Positions 1-11,937 are shown, counted from the stretch's first letter. The stretch: DNA of 64,000 bases from Kondoa malvinella (GCA_039545315.1 BCIM01000002.1:2394331-2458330); one strand, 5' to 3'. Numbers and translations are program-made. Notes: generated by a model from the letters alone, not told the origin.

Positions 1-2416
1 TGCTTTCTGCGCCAGTACGATTCCGCGAAGCCACTCCCTCGCCCAACGCAAGCAGCGGTTCTAGCCACTCGCTGATGCAGACCTACCTCAATGAAACCTT
101 GTTCACCTTGGCGCCTTCCCTCTCTGAATCTCGCACGCATAATTTCTTGGCGCATCCCAGTGAAATGCGCTTGGAAGGTTCTGCTTTGTCTGCATTGGAA
201 GTCAGAAAGCGCGCGAGCAGCGGCTCCTCTTCGGGATCTTTGCTGGCTGTACTCAAGCGCACCTGCACTCCTGGTGGAGCGAAATTATTGGCAGGAAGGC
301 TGAGTGCGTACCGTCTTGCGTTGTCTTTGATTCGCATATGCTGAAATGCCAGTGTATAGGCACTCCAAGTACAGATTTGCGCGAGATTCACCATCGACTC
401 AACCTGGTAACATCCTTTCTATACCACGCCGACTTGCGGTCAGATCTTAGAGATTGCCTGAAGACTCTCCCGGATGTGCCTCGACTGGTTGCAAGTGTTC
501 AATCTCGTCGCAATTTTCCATCACTCTTCGATCTGGAGGCGTGTCTGCACCTTTGCCACATCATTCGTCTGACTACGAAGAATTATGTAGCGAGTCTACC
601 TGATACCCGTTCCGCGGAAACTGCAGCCATTATGTCTTTCTTTGCCGACTATCCGATATTCGTACAGCTATCAAAGCAAATTAAAGCTGTGCGCACGACC
701 GAGGAAGACAAGGACGATGACACAAGCCTCTACGAAAGGGCGATCCAGCTAAAGGGCACCGAGGGCGCCAAGAAAGGAAAAGAAGTCGAGGGCGCTGAAT
801 GGGCTGTACGAGCAAAGTCCGTTGTCTCTTCAGTGATTGAGTCTCCTGCTAAATAGACAAGCAGTTACAATGAAACCTTAAGGAAAGCACATTTCGCTTA
901 TGAAGCATGTGCTGCGGATTTGGATGGACATCTGGTGTCTATCCAGCGTAAACACAGTTCGTTCCGCCATACTGAACGAAGGAATCTGCTCGTGAACTGA
1001 AAACCTGTGCAGAGCTTCCAAAGGCCCTCCATGTCTCTTACGACAGCAAGCGCAAGCAACCTCTCGTTAAACTCTCTGCAAAGCAAATTCAGCGCTTAAC
1101 GGATACCGAGCTGGTGACTATTGATAGCAACAAAGTGTGGGCTTACACCACATCAGCAGTGAGTTTATTTGCCATTCGGCATACTTGGGTCTCAAGCGTC
1201 ACCTCCGCTCAGCGTATACTACACCTCTGGGAGCTGAAGGAGGCATCTGCCCAGGAGATTGCACAGGCGGAGGGACAGCTCATGAAGGACCTGTACAGTA
1301 TTGTTTGCCTCCTTCACTCAGCGATTCGGTCCAAGCTTACTGTTACGCAATAGTTCGACGCTCACAAAGAATCGCTAGATCGTCTTTGTGTCACACTGAA
1401 CGAATTGGATGTCGCAATGTCATCTGCAGAGCTAGCCGAAGAGCAAAACCACGTGTGTCCTAAATTCGTATCTCGGTATGTGTCTGTTATGGCTGGGTGC
1501 TCTGCTGATGCCAAATTACAAACTTACAGTAACGTCATTGAAATCCTTTCAGGTCGTCATCCTGTCATCGAGTCTGCTCTGATGCGGCGCGACCACAAAG
1601 CGTTTGTCCCTAACGATATTCACCTGTGTCGACAAACGGGCAATTTTGTCCTGATTACTGGACCCAACATGTACGCGATTATCAAAGCCAATAGTACGAA
1701 GAGCTCACATTTCCGCAGGGGAGGCAAGAGCACCGTCCTACGCCAAGTGGCTATCATTGTCCTCTTGGCGCAAGCAGGTCTCTATGTGCCAGCTGGCAGT
1801 GCTGCTCTATCAGTTGTCGATCAAATTTTCACTCGCATCGGCGCTTCGGACGATCTGTTCCAGAACAAGTCCACTTTCATGCAAGAAATGTCGGAGATGA
1901 GTGTCATTCTTAGAAAGGCGACATCGAGATCACTGGTCAGAGGCGAGATACTCTCTTTGGGTTCAGGAGCTCAATTGCTGGCAGGTACTTTTGGATGAAG
2001 TTGGCCGAGGTACCTCTATGATCGACGGGCTAGCAATTTCCACAGCTATCTCCCAATATCTGCTGAAGAACAATGGGCCCAAGGTTCTCTTTGCTACGCA
2101 TCTGCATGAATTAACAACACATCTGTCCGCTGAACACATCAATTTTATGTGCACGGAGGTCGAACAAAATGAAGTAGGTGCACGCACTGTTGCGATGGCT
2201 GTTCTGATTATCTTCTGTCAGGAGGGCATTATTACCTTTGATTATGCTCTGCGCAAGGGTGTCAATGACAATTCTCACGGTCTGCTGACTGCCGAATTGG
2301 CGGGCATACCTGAAGAGGTACTCAGTTCAGCCCGCAAGACGTCTGCAAGCATTTTGGCTACTCAGCAGAAAATGCAACGATTGTTGGAAAGAGAAGAGGG
2401 CATCGCTGGCAGCTGA
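1..2416 (+). CDS. MSH1: MutS homolog, MSH1-like mismatch repair ATPase (5' partial)
   Basis: MutS-family DNA mismatch-binding ATPase; the mitochondrial MSH1 type is the best fit. The window opens inside the gene. Visible parts are the MutS core (LLAVLKRTCTPGGAKLL, then the lever region) and the C-terminal ATPase: Walker A GPNMGGKS is rebuilt across an intron at 1671-1718, then STFMQEMSEMS, the Walker B region LLDEVGRGTS rebuilt across an intron at 1936-1984, and FATHLHELT. It ends EEGIAGS at a TGA at 2414-2416. Introns are about 48 nt. The stretch 857-1400 is poorly conserved and its exon limits are unclear. MSH1 is preferred over MSH2/3/6 because of the GGKSTVLRQVAII and LAQAGLYVPA wording; this is a judgement, not a phylogeny. 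Confidence 0.8.
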
Positions 2417-2571
2417 AAGCTTGGGTCGGCAGGTCATAAGGCAGACTAGAGGCAATAGGCGTCATACAGATTGAGTAATAAACGGTGTCGTTGTACCACT
2501 ACTGCGTCGGGACAAAACATTAGCTTCAACTCAAAGGGCCGCCAGAGACCCGCGTCAATTTAGACATTGCT

Positions 2572-4133
2572 ATGCCGACTGCGAAGCGCGGCACGGTCGC
2601 TGCTGGATGCCCTGTATATTCTCTGGCCTTTATCCGAGGAGGTGCAACAGAGAACGAGGATCGTTTGATACTGGGCGGAGGAGGAGGCTCGTCCAAGACG
2701 GGTGTGAGGAACAAGGTCTGCATATACGCAGTGCGCAATGCATCGCTGGAGCTGCTTCTCGACTCCCCTCTGGCAGAAGGTGATGATGCGCCCATGTGTT
2801 TGGCAACACATCCCAAAGTAAGTCTCGGACCAGGTCTCTTGCAGCAAATCACTGAGAACAACGCAATCACCGTAGACGCGCGAGCTTATTGCCGGCATCA
2901 ATGAAGCGCAGGACGTTCTAGGAAAAGGCAACTTGCAACGTTTTACCATATCAGATAAAGATAGGTATGCTATGCTGTTAGCCAAAAGCGGCAGAGGCTC
3001 ACTTTAGATCAGTACAGTCAGCTTGTCAAAGGTCGGAACAAGTATTGCTTGTAGCGAAAGCAGACAGGAATATCATTATCAGGTAAATCCGCACATCACG
3101 TTTGCCAAAAAAGCTTAAGGGAGTCCCGTAGCGAGCAGCCGTATTCTCCGCAGATGGAACACTAGCTGCCACCGGCAACACAGATGGCAGTGTAAGTTGT
3201 GCTGAGGCAGGCCATTTCTCACAGCGCTAATTTTTACCAGATACGATTGTTGCAATATCCCGATCTAGCTCAGATGGGCGGCAAGCAAGTGACTGGAGCG
3301 GAGGAACTTTATGACATCGACTTCAATCAGGACGGTACCCAAGTAAGTGACTCACAGCTGCTGCGAACTCAGCTGATACTCGCGTAGCTTGCGGTCGCGG
3401 CTTCGCGTTCTGTTACTCTATGGGTCACGCGCGACTTCGGAGAGGCTGACGTCGAACCGCTCCAACGCATTGCCAATCCAACACTTCAGAAGGATATGTC
3501 GTGTACCTTTCGATTCGCTAGGTATGCCGGGATGTCATTTGCTGCTGTATGAACCACAGAACTTAAAGGGACACGAAGATTCGGCCGGGCCGCTACCGCT
3601 GATTTGCTGGTCACTGCCGTCAACGGCGAAGGATCGAAAAGCAGACAGAAAGCCATCGATCGTCAAGCATTTCTCAGTACATGGGAGGCTCGCACTGGCA
3701 AGCTGGTCAGAACGCAGGACGTTGGCAAGCGCCCGATCACTGCTATCGACCTGGCTGCCTCAGGGGCACTCTTGGCAGTCGCCTGTTCGGATCTACGCAT
3801 TGGCGTCTATGATGTCGAAAGTCTTCAGGTATGCTTGAAATCGGATGCTCAATTGATACTGAACCTCTACAGCCCTTGCTTTCGATTGCTGCCGTCCATA
3901 CGTTTCCTGTCACAGCAATCAGATTCAATCCTAGTAGCTCTCTATTGGTGACCGGCAGCGCTGACAACACTGTATCCATGGTCACAATTGACGAAGCTGA
4001 AATGCGAATTGTTCGCCGGCATTCACTATGGTTGCTGGCTGTATTTGCATGTTTGCTAGCTCTGTTTGCGGCATATGCGCAGCAGGACAGCGCGGAAGGG
4101 TTGCGAAAATACTTGCGGCATATTCACAATTGA
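2572..4133 (+). CDS. SEC12: SEC12/PREB-like Sar1 exchange factor (WD40, C-terminal membrane anchor)
   Basis: Probable ER-membrane guanine-nucleotide exchange factor for Sar1, which starts COPII coat assembly. WD40 blades are spread over several exons: VYSLAFIRGGG-like start, ELIAGINEAQDVLG after an intron at 2818-2875, ITAIDLAASGALLAVACSD, then VHTFPVTAIRFNPSSSLLVTGSADN after an intron at 3829-3872. The protein ends in one hydrophobic segment (WLLAVFACLLALFAAYA) followed by a short tail, the type II anchor of this family. Start ATG 2572. The middle exons (about 2965-3600) are short and less certain. The stop codon lies 12 nt from the stop of the convergent SFT2 gene. Confidence 0.75.
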
Positions 4134-4145
4134 AGTCTCAATACA

Positions 4146-4963
4146 TTAAATTGGCAGTAGGCTACTTGCACCCCTCAATGCTATACGTCCTCCAAACTGC
4201 AAGGTGGTGATGCCTCCTCTGAAATAGCGTCTGTGTCAGGCATAGAGAGCCTCTGACGCTATGCAGGACTCACGGGAAGTATGCAACAAAGTAAGCTATC
4301 AGTGCGACCAACTGGACCAGGGCACAGAGTAACGTTGGCAGATAGGCGCGGCGCTGAATGAGACAAGATCGGCGGTGAGCGATATATGAGTCAGATGAAT
4401 CAGCTCGCACCCCAATAGCAAAGAAGAGCGTAAGCGCCAAACTGCTGAAATAGGCGCAAGTAAAGGGTATTCGCTCTTTGCTGAACAGATGCGCCATGTG
4501 TGCCAGTGGTCCTTGAAGCACGGCAAACCTGATTAAATCAGCCATAGCATGTTCAGCATCAGGATGTGCAACACCTTGACCGGAAAACATGTACGCACCC
4601 AAGCATGAAAAGAAGGGAACCCATACTGAACGCAACGGCAAATTTGCGAGGCTTCAGTGCCAGCAGAGGCAAAGTCAGGAATGCGACCAAGAAGCATACG
4701 GCTGCGCCAGCACAGCAGATGAGGAAGCCGAGAAAGCGTTCCCAGCGGGAGAGAGCGAAATATCTACAGAACGGCAATTCTGTCTCAGCGGTGCAAGTAG
4801 ACACAGAAAAGACAGCTGTACGCCTCTTCCTCGTCGCTTCTAGTCGAAGATCTGACGGGGATGTATGAAGCCAAGGACGAAGGAAGCCAGGCATCTTGCG
4901 TCACTGGCTGAGAGTCAACGGTGTCGGCTGTGCTGGCGTTCAAGCCTGGTCTGAACCAACTGT
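4146..4963 (-). CDS. SFT2: SFT2-like Golgi membrane protein (5' in assembly gap)
   Basis: Small four-helix Golgi membrane protein of the SFT2/GOT1 group, linked to retrograde traffic into the Golgi. Exons on the reverse strand: 4822 to beyond 4963, 4599-4763, 4411-4528, 4274-4353, 4146-4218. The cytosolic part reads ASYIPVRSSTRSDEEEAYFA, then LSRWERFLGFLICC and membrane segments GFLICCAGAAVCFLVAFLTL, FSMGSLLFMLGFAVLQGPL, FTCAYFSSLALTLFFAIG and LLCALVQLVALIAYFVAYF. The end is YFPGG plus a short basic tail, typical of the family. The start codon lies inside the run of Ns. Confidence 0.88.
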
Positions 4964-5668
4964 NNNNNNNNNNNNNNNNNNNNNNNNNNNNNNNNNNNNN
5001 NNNNNNNNNNNNNNNNNNNNNNNNNNNNNNNNNNNNNNNNNNNNNNNNNNNNNNNNNNNNNNNNNNNNNNNNNNNNNNNNNNNNNNNNNNNNNNNNNNNN
5101 NNNNNNNNNNNNNNNNNNNNNNNNNNNNNNNNNNNNNNNNNNNNNNNNNNNNNNNNNNNNNNNNNNNNNNNNNNNNNNNNNNNNNNNNNNNNNNNNNNNN
5201 NNNNNNNNNNNNNNNNNNNNNNNNNNNNNNNNNNNNNNNNNNNNNNNNNNNNNNNNNNNNNNNNNNNNNNNNNNNNNNNNNNNNNNNNNNNNNNNNNNNN
5301 NNNNNNNNNNNNNNNNNNNNNNNNNNNNNNNNNNNNNNNNNNNNNNNNNNNNNNNNNNNNNNNNNNNNNNNNNNNNNNNNNNNNNNNNNNNNNNNNNNNN
5401 NNNNNNNNNNNNNNNNNNNNNNNNNNNNNNNNNNNNNNNNNNNNNNNNNNNNNNNNNNNNNNNNNNNNNNNNNNNNNNNNNNNNNNNNNNNNNNNNNNNN
5501 NNNNNNNNNNNNNNNNNNNNNNNNNNNNNNNNNNNNNNNNNNNNNNNNNNNNNNNNNNNNNNNNNNNNNNNNNNNNNNNNNNNNNNNNNNNNNNNNNNNN
5601 NNNNNNNNNNNNNNNNNNNNNNNNNNNNNNNNNNNNNNNNNNNNNNNNNNNNNNNNNNNNNNNNNNNN
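4964..5668. other. Assembly gap (705 Ns)
   Basis: A run of unresolved bases. It hides the start of SFT2 and any 3' flank of ASF1. Nothing can be said about its content; its length may be an estimate. Confidence 1.
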
Positions 5669-5842
5669 TGGCTGCGTGATTGCCTGATCTTCTTGTGAGC
5701 TCTTGCCCTGCTGACGTCTGTCGAGGCTTTACTGATCTATATCATCTTAGATCACTATTTTTTTTCCGGTCTTCAGCTTTGGCTAGCTGGAGCGACGGGT
5801 GTAATGTGGGAAACAGTAATGATGCAACTTGATTTTATAGCC

Positions 5843-6543
5843 TCATGTCCATTCTATGTTGAATCTTGTGACCCGCGGCTTTTCGCTCAGCACATTCCTA
5901 ACCAATCTATCCCACAATGGCGGCTGAGGAGGGAGCTCTAAGCCCCGCAAGTCGTCGCTGTCGTATTCCGTATGCACATAGTACCCGATCCTAACAAATT
6001 CCTTGTCGCGGTAAGAACCTGTGAGCAGTATCACGGTAACGCCAATCAAGTCGTCCGGTTTGATTGTTGAAGGTGCAGGAGGGGATGCCTGTCGAGAGAG
6101 AGAGAGAGAGATTGTTTCGTGAGTAATTGTGTGAAGCAGGAACGCATGACGTGAATAGACAGGTGACGAGGAAGCACGATGCTGAAAGAAACGCCATCTT
6201 CTTAGGGTGCAGCCCAGAGGTAGAAGCCGAGGGAGAGATAGAAGCAAGGACCTACCTCGAATTCGAATGAGTTCACTCCCACTGGTACTGGTCCAACCAT
6301 GCAACTGTCCAGTTCTTGATCATACGAAGAGCTTTCGGCTGAACCGACATAGATGAGTTTCCATTCAATATCTATACACGGGCAGACATTTGAGCCAAAT
6401 ACAGCGAGAGGGTGACAAGTTTAAAAGACGCGACCTTCTGGCAATTCGGTAATGCATTCGAATGTGATTTGAAAGACGTAAGGGTCTGTGAAGCGCGCTG
6501 GGTTCTTGAGAACTGTAATGTCGGATATGGAGATGCACGACAT
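5843..6543 (-). CDS. ASF1: Histone H3-H4 chaperone ASF1
   Basis: Nuclear chaperone that binds the H3-H4 dimer during nucleosome assembly and disassembly. Exons (reverse): 6435-6543, 6256-6371, 5843-6088, giving 156 residues. The conserved core is complete: [17 protein letters not shown], then [49 protein letters not shown] and the end [13 protein letters not shown]. The protein stops at the end of the globular core, so the acidic C-terminal tail of yeast ASF1 is absent. Intron 2 (6089-6255, 167 nt) is the longest here and holds a short GA repeat next to the acceptor. Intron 1 has the unusual donor GTCGCG. Confidence 0.95.
6097..6114. repeat. (GA)n microsatellite in ASF1 intron 2
   Basis: Alternating G and A on the plus strand, which is a CT tract on the coding strand of ASF1, placed directly before the acceptor of intron 2. 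It probably serves as the polypyrimidine tract. Confidence 0.8.
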
Positions 6544-6701
6544 TTATGGACCCGCTTTGGACGTGTTGAGCAATAGATTGTGACTTGTCTGACGCGCGCC
6601 ATTAGAACCAAATACATCCTTCCTAGTCTTGACAGCGACAAACGCACAGTGATGAGGACTCGGTATGGAGAATTGATATCAAGGGCGCGAGTGGTGGTGC
6701 A

Positions 6702-6959
6702 TCACATAAGATGCGTTGTTTCGAAAGCTTGCAGGCAGCGCTCGACAGTGGCCTTAACACACAGACCCTCGTCAGATCTACGCCTGAGCCTAGCCTTGTA
6801 GATACGGTCATCAAAGCTCACAGCACATGGACATGACTCCTCCGTCCTCACGAAAGTATCGCTCTCGAGCAGGGCATACACACTCTTGGAGATCTGGCTA
6901 GGCAGCCTTAACTCCTTCTCCCACTCTCTATGCCTTGAATCCGAGACATCGAAAGTCAT
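6702..6959 (-). CDS. Unrecognised small open frame between MIC26/27 and ASF1
   Basis: An 85-residue frame starting at ATG 6959, in the 523 nt between ASF1 and MIC26/27, same strand as both. The composition looks protein-like (LPSQISKSVYALLESDTFV, later SFDDRIYKARLRRRSDEG) with four cysteines, but I know no family match. The frame is also open upstream to the MIC26/27 stop. It could be a small gene, a 3' exon or chance. The remaining bases between the two neighbours show nothing else. Confidence 0.2.
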   Translation of the reverse strand: MTFDVSDSRHREWEKELRLPSQISKSVYALLESDTFVRTEESCPCAVSFDDRIYKARLRRRSDEGLCVKATVERCLQAFETTHLM

Positions 6960-7066
6960 GGACCTAGACTCAATGCGCGTAGCAATATCTAGCCGTGCCT
7001 GTATGTTGCGAAATCTGGCATTAGCTGCGACGAGAGCGCGGGAGGTTTTGAAAAAAGACAAAGGTT

Positions 7067-7981
7067 TCAAAGGACTTTGTTCACGCTATCACCCTTTCCA
7101 GGCACATCTACTGCCTTTTCGATCCGCTCTACGTTCCCAGGTTGTGTCCTGCCTTCAACTTGGTTTGGCGCCAAATCCCTCAGCTTGACGCCAGACTTCT
7201 CTTGCACGAACCCGCCCAATTCTTTCGCACCCGTGTCAAACTTTGCCCTGATTGTCCTAGTACCTTCTCTTGCTCTGTCCAAAGCCATCAAAGAGTGATC
7301 GTAGGCTGTAGCGTGTACTCTGGCAAAGGCTGGAACATGTGTCGTTTCAAGATCCCAGACCTCTGATCGTACGTTTGCCGTCGTGCGAGGTAGAGCGTAC
7401 AAGGCTGTGGCGAAGAGCAAGGCAGGTGGTAGGGTAAACCGCAGGAGAAAGTTGCCTGATGAAAACGATAGATTTAGCATGTCAACGAGGATTAGACAGG
7501 TTGCAACGTGCGATTGCGCGCCAAGATAGAGCCAGATAGACCTGCTATCCCAACACTTGATCAAATGTTAGCGATGCAACTGAACGCAAAAGAGCGACAT
7601 ACTACAGCAGACCGGGAGTGAGCGATTCTTGAGGTGACTTGATTTCTTTGAGCTTAGCTGTGAAGAGTAGTACGGCCTGTGTGAGACTCTGAACAAGAGG
7701 TAGAGCTCAAAGAAAGGGCACCTTCTGCCTGCCTTTCAGTCTCTATCCATCCAGACACTGCTCGCTGTGCCAGTGAATTGCCTTGCTTGAAATACCCTGT
7801 TAGGCTTTTCCTCAGAGAGCCTATGTGTACTTCCAAGCTGCTGGGCGGAAGAGCGACCAGTAAATTGGGTGTAGCCGGAGAATCGTAGATGGGGAGCTGC
7901 CAAAATACCCCCATGCAATAAGCCACGTCGTCCTGATATGCCAAGACCAAGGCTGACCTTTTCTGTAGATGGCTGGGCCAT
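7067..7981 (-). CDS. MICOS subunit, MIC26/27 (apolipoprotein O family)
   Basis: Mitochondrial inner-membrane protein of the cristae-junction (MICOS) complex. Exons (reverse): 7958-7981, 7722-7896, 7606-7657, 7512-7555, 7067-7455, giving 227 residues. Family landmarks are LPIYDSPATPNLLVALPPSS, the helical stretch HIGSLRKSLTGYF, SLTPGLLVGIAGLSGSILAR, LLRFTLPPALLFATALYALP and DLETTHVP. Intron 4 (7456-7511) must start at a GC donor (C|GCACGT) to keep the conserved ARNRNFLLRF join in frame; the nearby GT gives a frameshift. The start codon is 140 nt from that of ADE13, so the two share a divergent promoter region. Confidence 0.85.
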
Positions 7982-8121
7982 GATTTGGCTGTGTCAAAGG
8001 TAGGACCTCGTAGTTGCAAACACACCAGATATTGCAAAGAATCTATCTCTCTTTCCCCTTCTACCACACTGTGTCGTTGGTCACAGCAAACGCATTCAAG
8101 CAACAGCCTACGCTAACAAAC

Positions 8122-10038
8122 ATGCCGAGCGCTCATGACGCTTATCAGACTCCGTACATACTCTCCTTGTCGGCAATTTCCTGATTCAAAGTTCTCACAT
8201 TATTTGTCTGCTTGTGTATCTACAGTCTATCGAGCCGCTATGCCTCTGCAGAAATGTCGAAACTCTTCTCTTCTGGCGTTCGTTTGCACCAATCTTTGAT
8301 GCGTCTTGTTATAGAGACTTAAAGTGTTAGAACAGATGCGTTGCGGAACTTGGAGAAAGTTATGGCTCAATTTGGCCATTGCAGAGAAAGAATTAGGGTT
8401 GCCTGTACCTCAAGAAGCCATAGACCAAATGAAGAACAATCTGGTCAGTGCAAACACGAAAGCCAAATGTCTAAAGCTAAATGAACCCATTCTCCTTTTG
8501 TGCAACAGGTGCTCGACAGCAAACAGATGGAGCAAGCTGCAATAGAAGAGAAAAAGAGACGACACGATGTTATGGCTCACGTTCATGTGTTTGGTCTGGT
8601 CTGTCCAGCCGCAGCGCCCATCATTCATCTTGGCGCGACTTCGTGCTATGTCACCGAGTGCGTCGCCTGCGATATAGGACTTGCACAGTGTCTCATTACA
8701 ATGACAGCAACGCAGATCTGATCTTCCTTAAACGAGGCATGGAGCTCGTAACAGACAAGCTCGCCGTCGTCATTCATCGACTTTCCGCTTGGTCAGAGCA
8801 GCACAAAGATCTCGCTTGCCTGGGATGGACTCATTTTCAGCCTGCTCAGCTGGTGACTGTCGGCAAAAGAGGTACTTTGTGGTTACAGGTGAGCCAGCTT
8901 TCAATCACCTTTGATCGCACATCTCAAGAACCGCACTCGGTAGGAGCTGTTATGGGACTTGCGCAATTTTCAGAGAGCTCGTGACGATATTGGGTTTCGT
9001 GGTGTTAAAGGCACAACCGGCACTCAGGCCTCTTTTCTCGCACTTTTTGATGGCGATCATGACAAGGTAAGTCGTTGTGATCAGCCATGCGGTCAACACT
9101 GAGCATGCCTTATCGGATCAAAGGTTGAGCAATTGGATCGGCGCGTGTCAGAGCTTTGCGGTTTCAGCTACACGTACCCAGTCACCGGTCAAACCTATTC
9201 TCGCAAGGTCGATGTGGATGTCTTGCAGCCTTTGGCATCGTTCGCTGCAACAGCTCACAAGATTGCTACCGACATACGTCTCTTGGCCAATTTGAAAGAA
9301 ATCGAAGAGCCTTTCGAAAAGGATCAGATTGGATCTAGTGCTGTAAGTGGTTCCGCCTGCATCAACCAGGCACAGTGATGATTTTCCTGCTTTCACAGAT
9401 GGCATACAAGAGAAACCCAATGCGATCGGAGAGGGTGTGTAGCTTGGCTAGGCATCTGATGGTCTTGCAGCAAGATGCTTTGATGACTTCCAGCGTACAA
9501 TGGTTTGAGCGTACACTCGATGACTCGTGCGCTGTGTCTATGCTTCTCTGCATTCCTCCATCTGACAACCTTCTGCAGGGCGAATCGACGAGTGTCCATA
9601 CCTGAAGCTTTCCTCACAGCCGACATCCTGTTGACTCTTCTGCAAAACATCTGCGAAGGTCTCGTCGTCTATCCAGCCATCATTCGCAAACACATCAACC
9701 AAGAATTGCCCTTCATGGCGACGGAAAACATTATCATGGCCATGGTAAAAGCCGGCGGTGATCGACAGATTGTCCACGAAAAGATCCGCGTCCTGTCGCA
9801 CCAAGCTGGCAAAGTCGTTAAAGAAGAAGGCGGCGAGAATGATCTCATCGAGAGGATAAGACAGGACGACTTTTTCGTGCCTATCGTGCCCCAATTGAAC
9901 AGCTTATTGGACCCGAAGAGTTTCGTAGGAAGAGCACCGGAACAAGTCACTGCATTCGTCAAAGAGTGGGTGAAACCAGCTTTACAACCGTATCAGGACT
10001 ACATTAAAGGGTCAAAAGCTGCGGAATTGAGTGTATGA
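8122..10038 (+). CDS. ADE13: Adenylosuccinate lyase
   Basis: Purine-synthesis enzyme (EC 4.3.2.2) that releases fumarate from SAICAR and from adenylosuccinate. Nine exons: 8122-8153, 8226-8277, 8336-8443, 8509-8657, 8708-8888, 8944-9066, 9124-9342, 9399-9526, 9579-10038; 483 residues, close to the yeast enzyme. Visible landmarks are [12 protein letters not shown] at the start, [57 protein letters not shown] and the fumarate-lyase signature [14 protein letters not shown], split by the intron at 9343-9398. All introns are 49-72 nt and all phases agree. Confidence 0.97.
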
Positions 10039-10711
10039 GACTAGACCTGGCATGGTTGGAAGGAGATTGGTCGCGCTATTGGTTTCAGTGTCCATGTAGA
10101 GAAATCGAGCTGAGGCGTAGGCTTTATTAAGCATGCGCCAACGTGATGTTTGGCATACAGTGAATGTCCAACTACAGAAGAACGCGTACATAGCATGGTC
10201 GAAACGCTCGAATTTGTCTTGAATGGCCGCAAACAATTCTTCGACTGCCCTGTCAACCACAGTAATGTCGAGCTCTCGGATCTAGAACGTGTCTGCGGAA
10301 AAATCTATCAAAGAGAATGCATAAACGATGTGAAGATCCGAGGAGAGACACACAGTCTGCTTTGCCGTCTCTTGTAGACCACTGCTTCTTTGATGTCCAT
10401 CAGAACAAATTGCTTGAAGCCAGAAGCAGCCAGCCATTCGCAGAGCACAAGCTCTACCCAAGCCGCTAGCACTTCTTGACTCGCACTGATCATGCAGACA
10501 CCATCTTGCAATGTGATGCCGAACTTCGCAGCATCCGTTCTTCTTCTACCTATGTACTGAAGATTATCGATGCGCAAAAAGGTGTTGCGTGACGGCCGCC
10601 AGCTTCGGTGTAGCAAGGCGGTCGGCAAACGAAACCTGGCTTTCCAAATCTCAGTTCAGTGCGGGGCTGCGTTTTAGCTCCAAGGTGTGCATTCGTGACC
10701 CGTAATACAAG
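10039..10711. other. 673-nt interval with unresolved reverse-strand reading
   Basis: Between ADE13 and the SDR gene. On the reverse strand a frame around 10328-10493 reads MISASQEVLAAWVELVLC and on to GFKQFVLMDIKEAV, and another around 10180-10260 reads VEELFAAIQDKFERFDHAM. These look like exons of one small reverse-strand gene, but I could not find a phase-consistent join and do not recognise a family. Forward frames are also open here. Treated as undecided. Confidence 0.3.
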
Positions 10712-11937
10712 ATGGCTCACAGTGGACGCGTGTATGTTATCACTGGCGCGGCTTCTGGTCAGTCATGTTAAGTTTGGTTTGGTTGATTTGGCCAATCTCA
10801 GCACACAGGCATGGGTCTCGCTACCGCTCTGATCTGCGCCAAGGGAGATGCTCTTGGATTGGGCTTGTTTGACCTCTCCGAAGCTGCGCTGGAGAAAGCC
10901 AAAGCGACCATCGAAGCAGCTGGTAGCAAGACCAAGATCTTGACCTTCCCTGTCAATGTCACCAACGCTCAACAAGTAGAAGACGCTACCAAACAGGTTT
11001 ACGACACCTTTTCTCGATTGGATGGTGGCCTTAACGCTGCCGGTGTTGCACCTGGTTCAGGGAAACGCATACATGAAGTCGAGGACAAAGAGTGGGATTT
11101 TATCACTTCAGTAAGTCTGACAGGCTTCTTGCAGGTGTTTGAGACCAATAACTTGTAATAGGTCAACCTCAATGGCGTTAAGAACTGTATGCGAGCTCAG
11201 TACAAATACCTCAAGTCCGGCGGTAGCGTGTAAGCGGAATGACATGTACGCAAAGCTGTGAGCTGATTATACTTCCGGACAGCGTCAACATCTCTAGTGT
11301 AGCCGGGCTTTTCGGGCAATGGTTCGCCAGTGCTTACGTAGCTTCCAAACAGCAAGTCCTCTTTTGTGCATAGCATAGCTTGACACCTAACCATCAATTG
11401 CAGCGGTGTCGTTGGCTTGACCAAAGTTGCCGCCAAGGTTTGTGCCTCTTCTGAGTCTTCGCATCTCGGTTGTCTGATCTTGCTTCTCGCGCAGGACTAT
11501 GGCGAGCCTATCTCCAGCGTAGTGCTACGTTGTCTGATTGATTCCTGCAGGACCTGACGGTATCAGGTGTAATGCTATCCTGCCTGGCCCTATCCAAACA
11601 CCGTGTGTCCGCTATGTCTGGTACACAATTGCAGCTTACGGTTCTGCAGGCTGTTCCAAGATGGAGTTGATCAAGGTCTGTACACTGCCGAGGCTCTCGG
11701 TAATATGACGGCTCTCAAAAGGTCAGACCATTACAAACACGCATTGACGAGGCTCATTACTTATATGTGCGCAGATGTGGAAAACCAGAAGAGATTGGCG
11801 AGTTTGCATCTTTCCTGCTCAGCCCCGCTGCAAGCTACATTACTGGGTGCGATATACATTGGACAACCCAGTCATACGTAATTGATGCTCGTCTGAATAG
11901 GTTGGCTGGTCTCGCCGACGGTGGCTTTTTAGCTTGA
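10712..11937 (+). CDS. Short-chain dehydrogenase/reductase with a 7-nt microexon
   Basis: Classical SDR, 252 residues, substrate unknown. Exons: 10712-10757, 10809-11110, 11162-11229, 11283-11351, 11404-11437, 11495-11501, 11551-11602, 11650-11721, 11775-11846, 11901-11937. Landmarks: cofactor loop TGAASGMG near residue 12, LNAAG, catalytic S in NISSVAG, YVASK with the active-site Tyr and Lys, then KDYGPDGIRCNAILPGPIQT and the end LADGGFLA. Two introns use GC donors (11352 GCAAGT and 11502 GCGAGC). The 7-nt exon GACTATG supplies DY plus one base of the conserved Gly. Ten exons in 1.2 kb. Confidence 0.88.

Noticed and set aside
4896..5687. Open frames running through the N gap
   Set aside because: They consist of unknown residues and carry no information.
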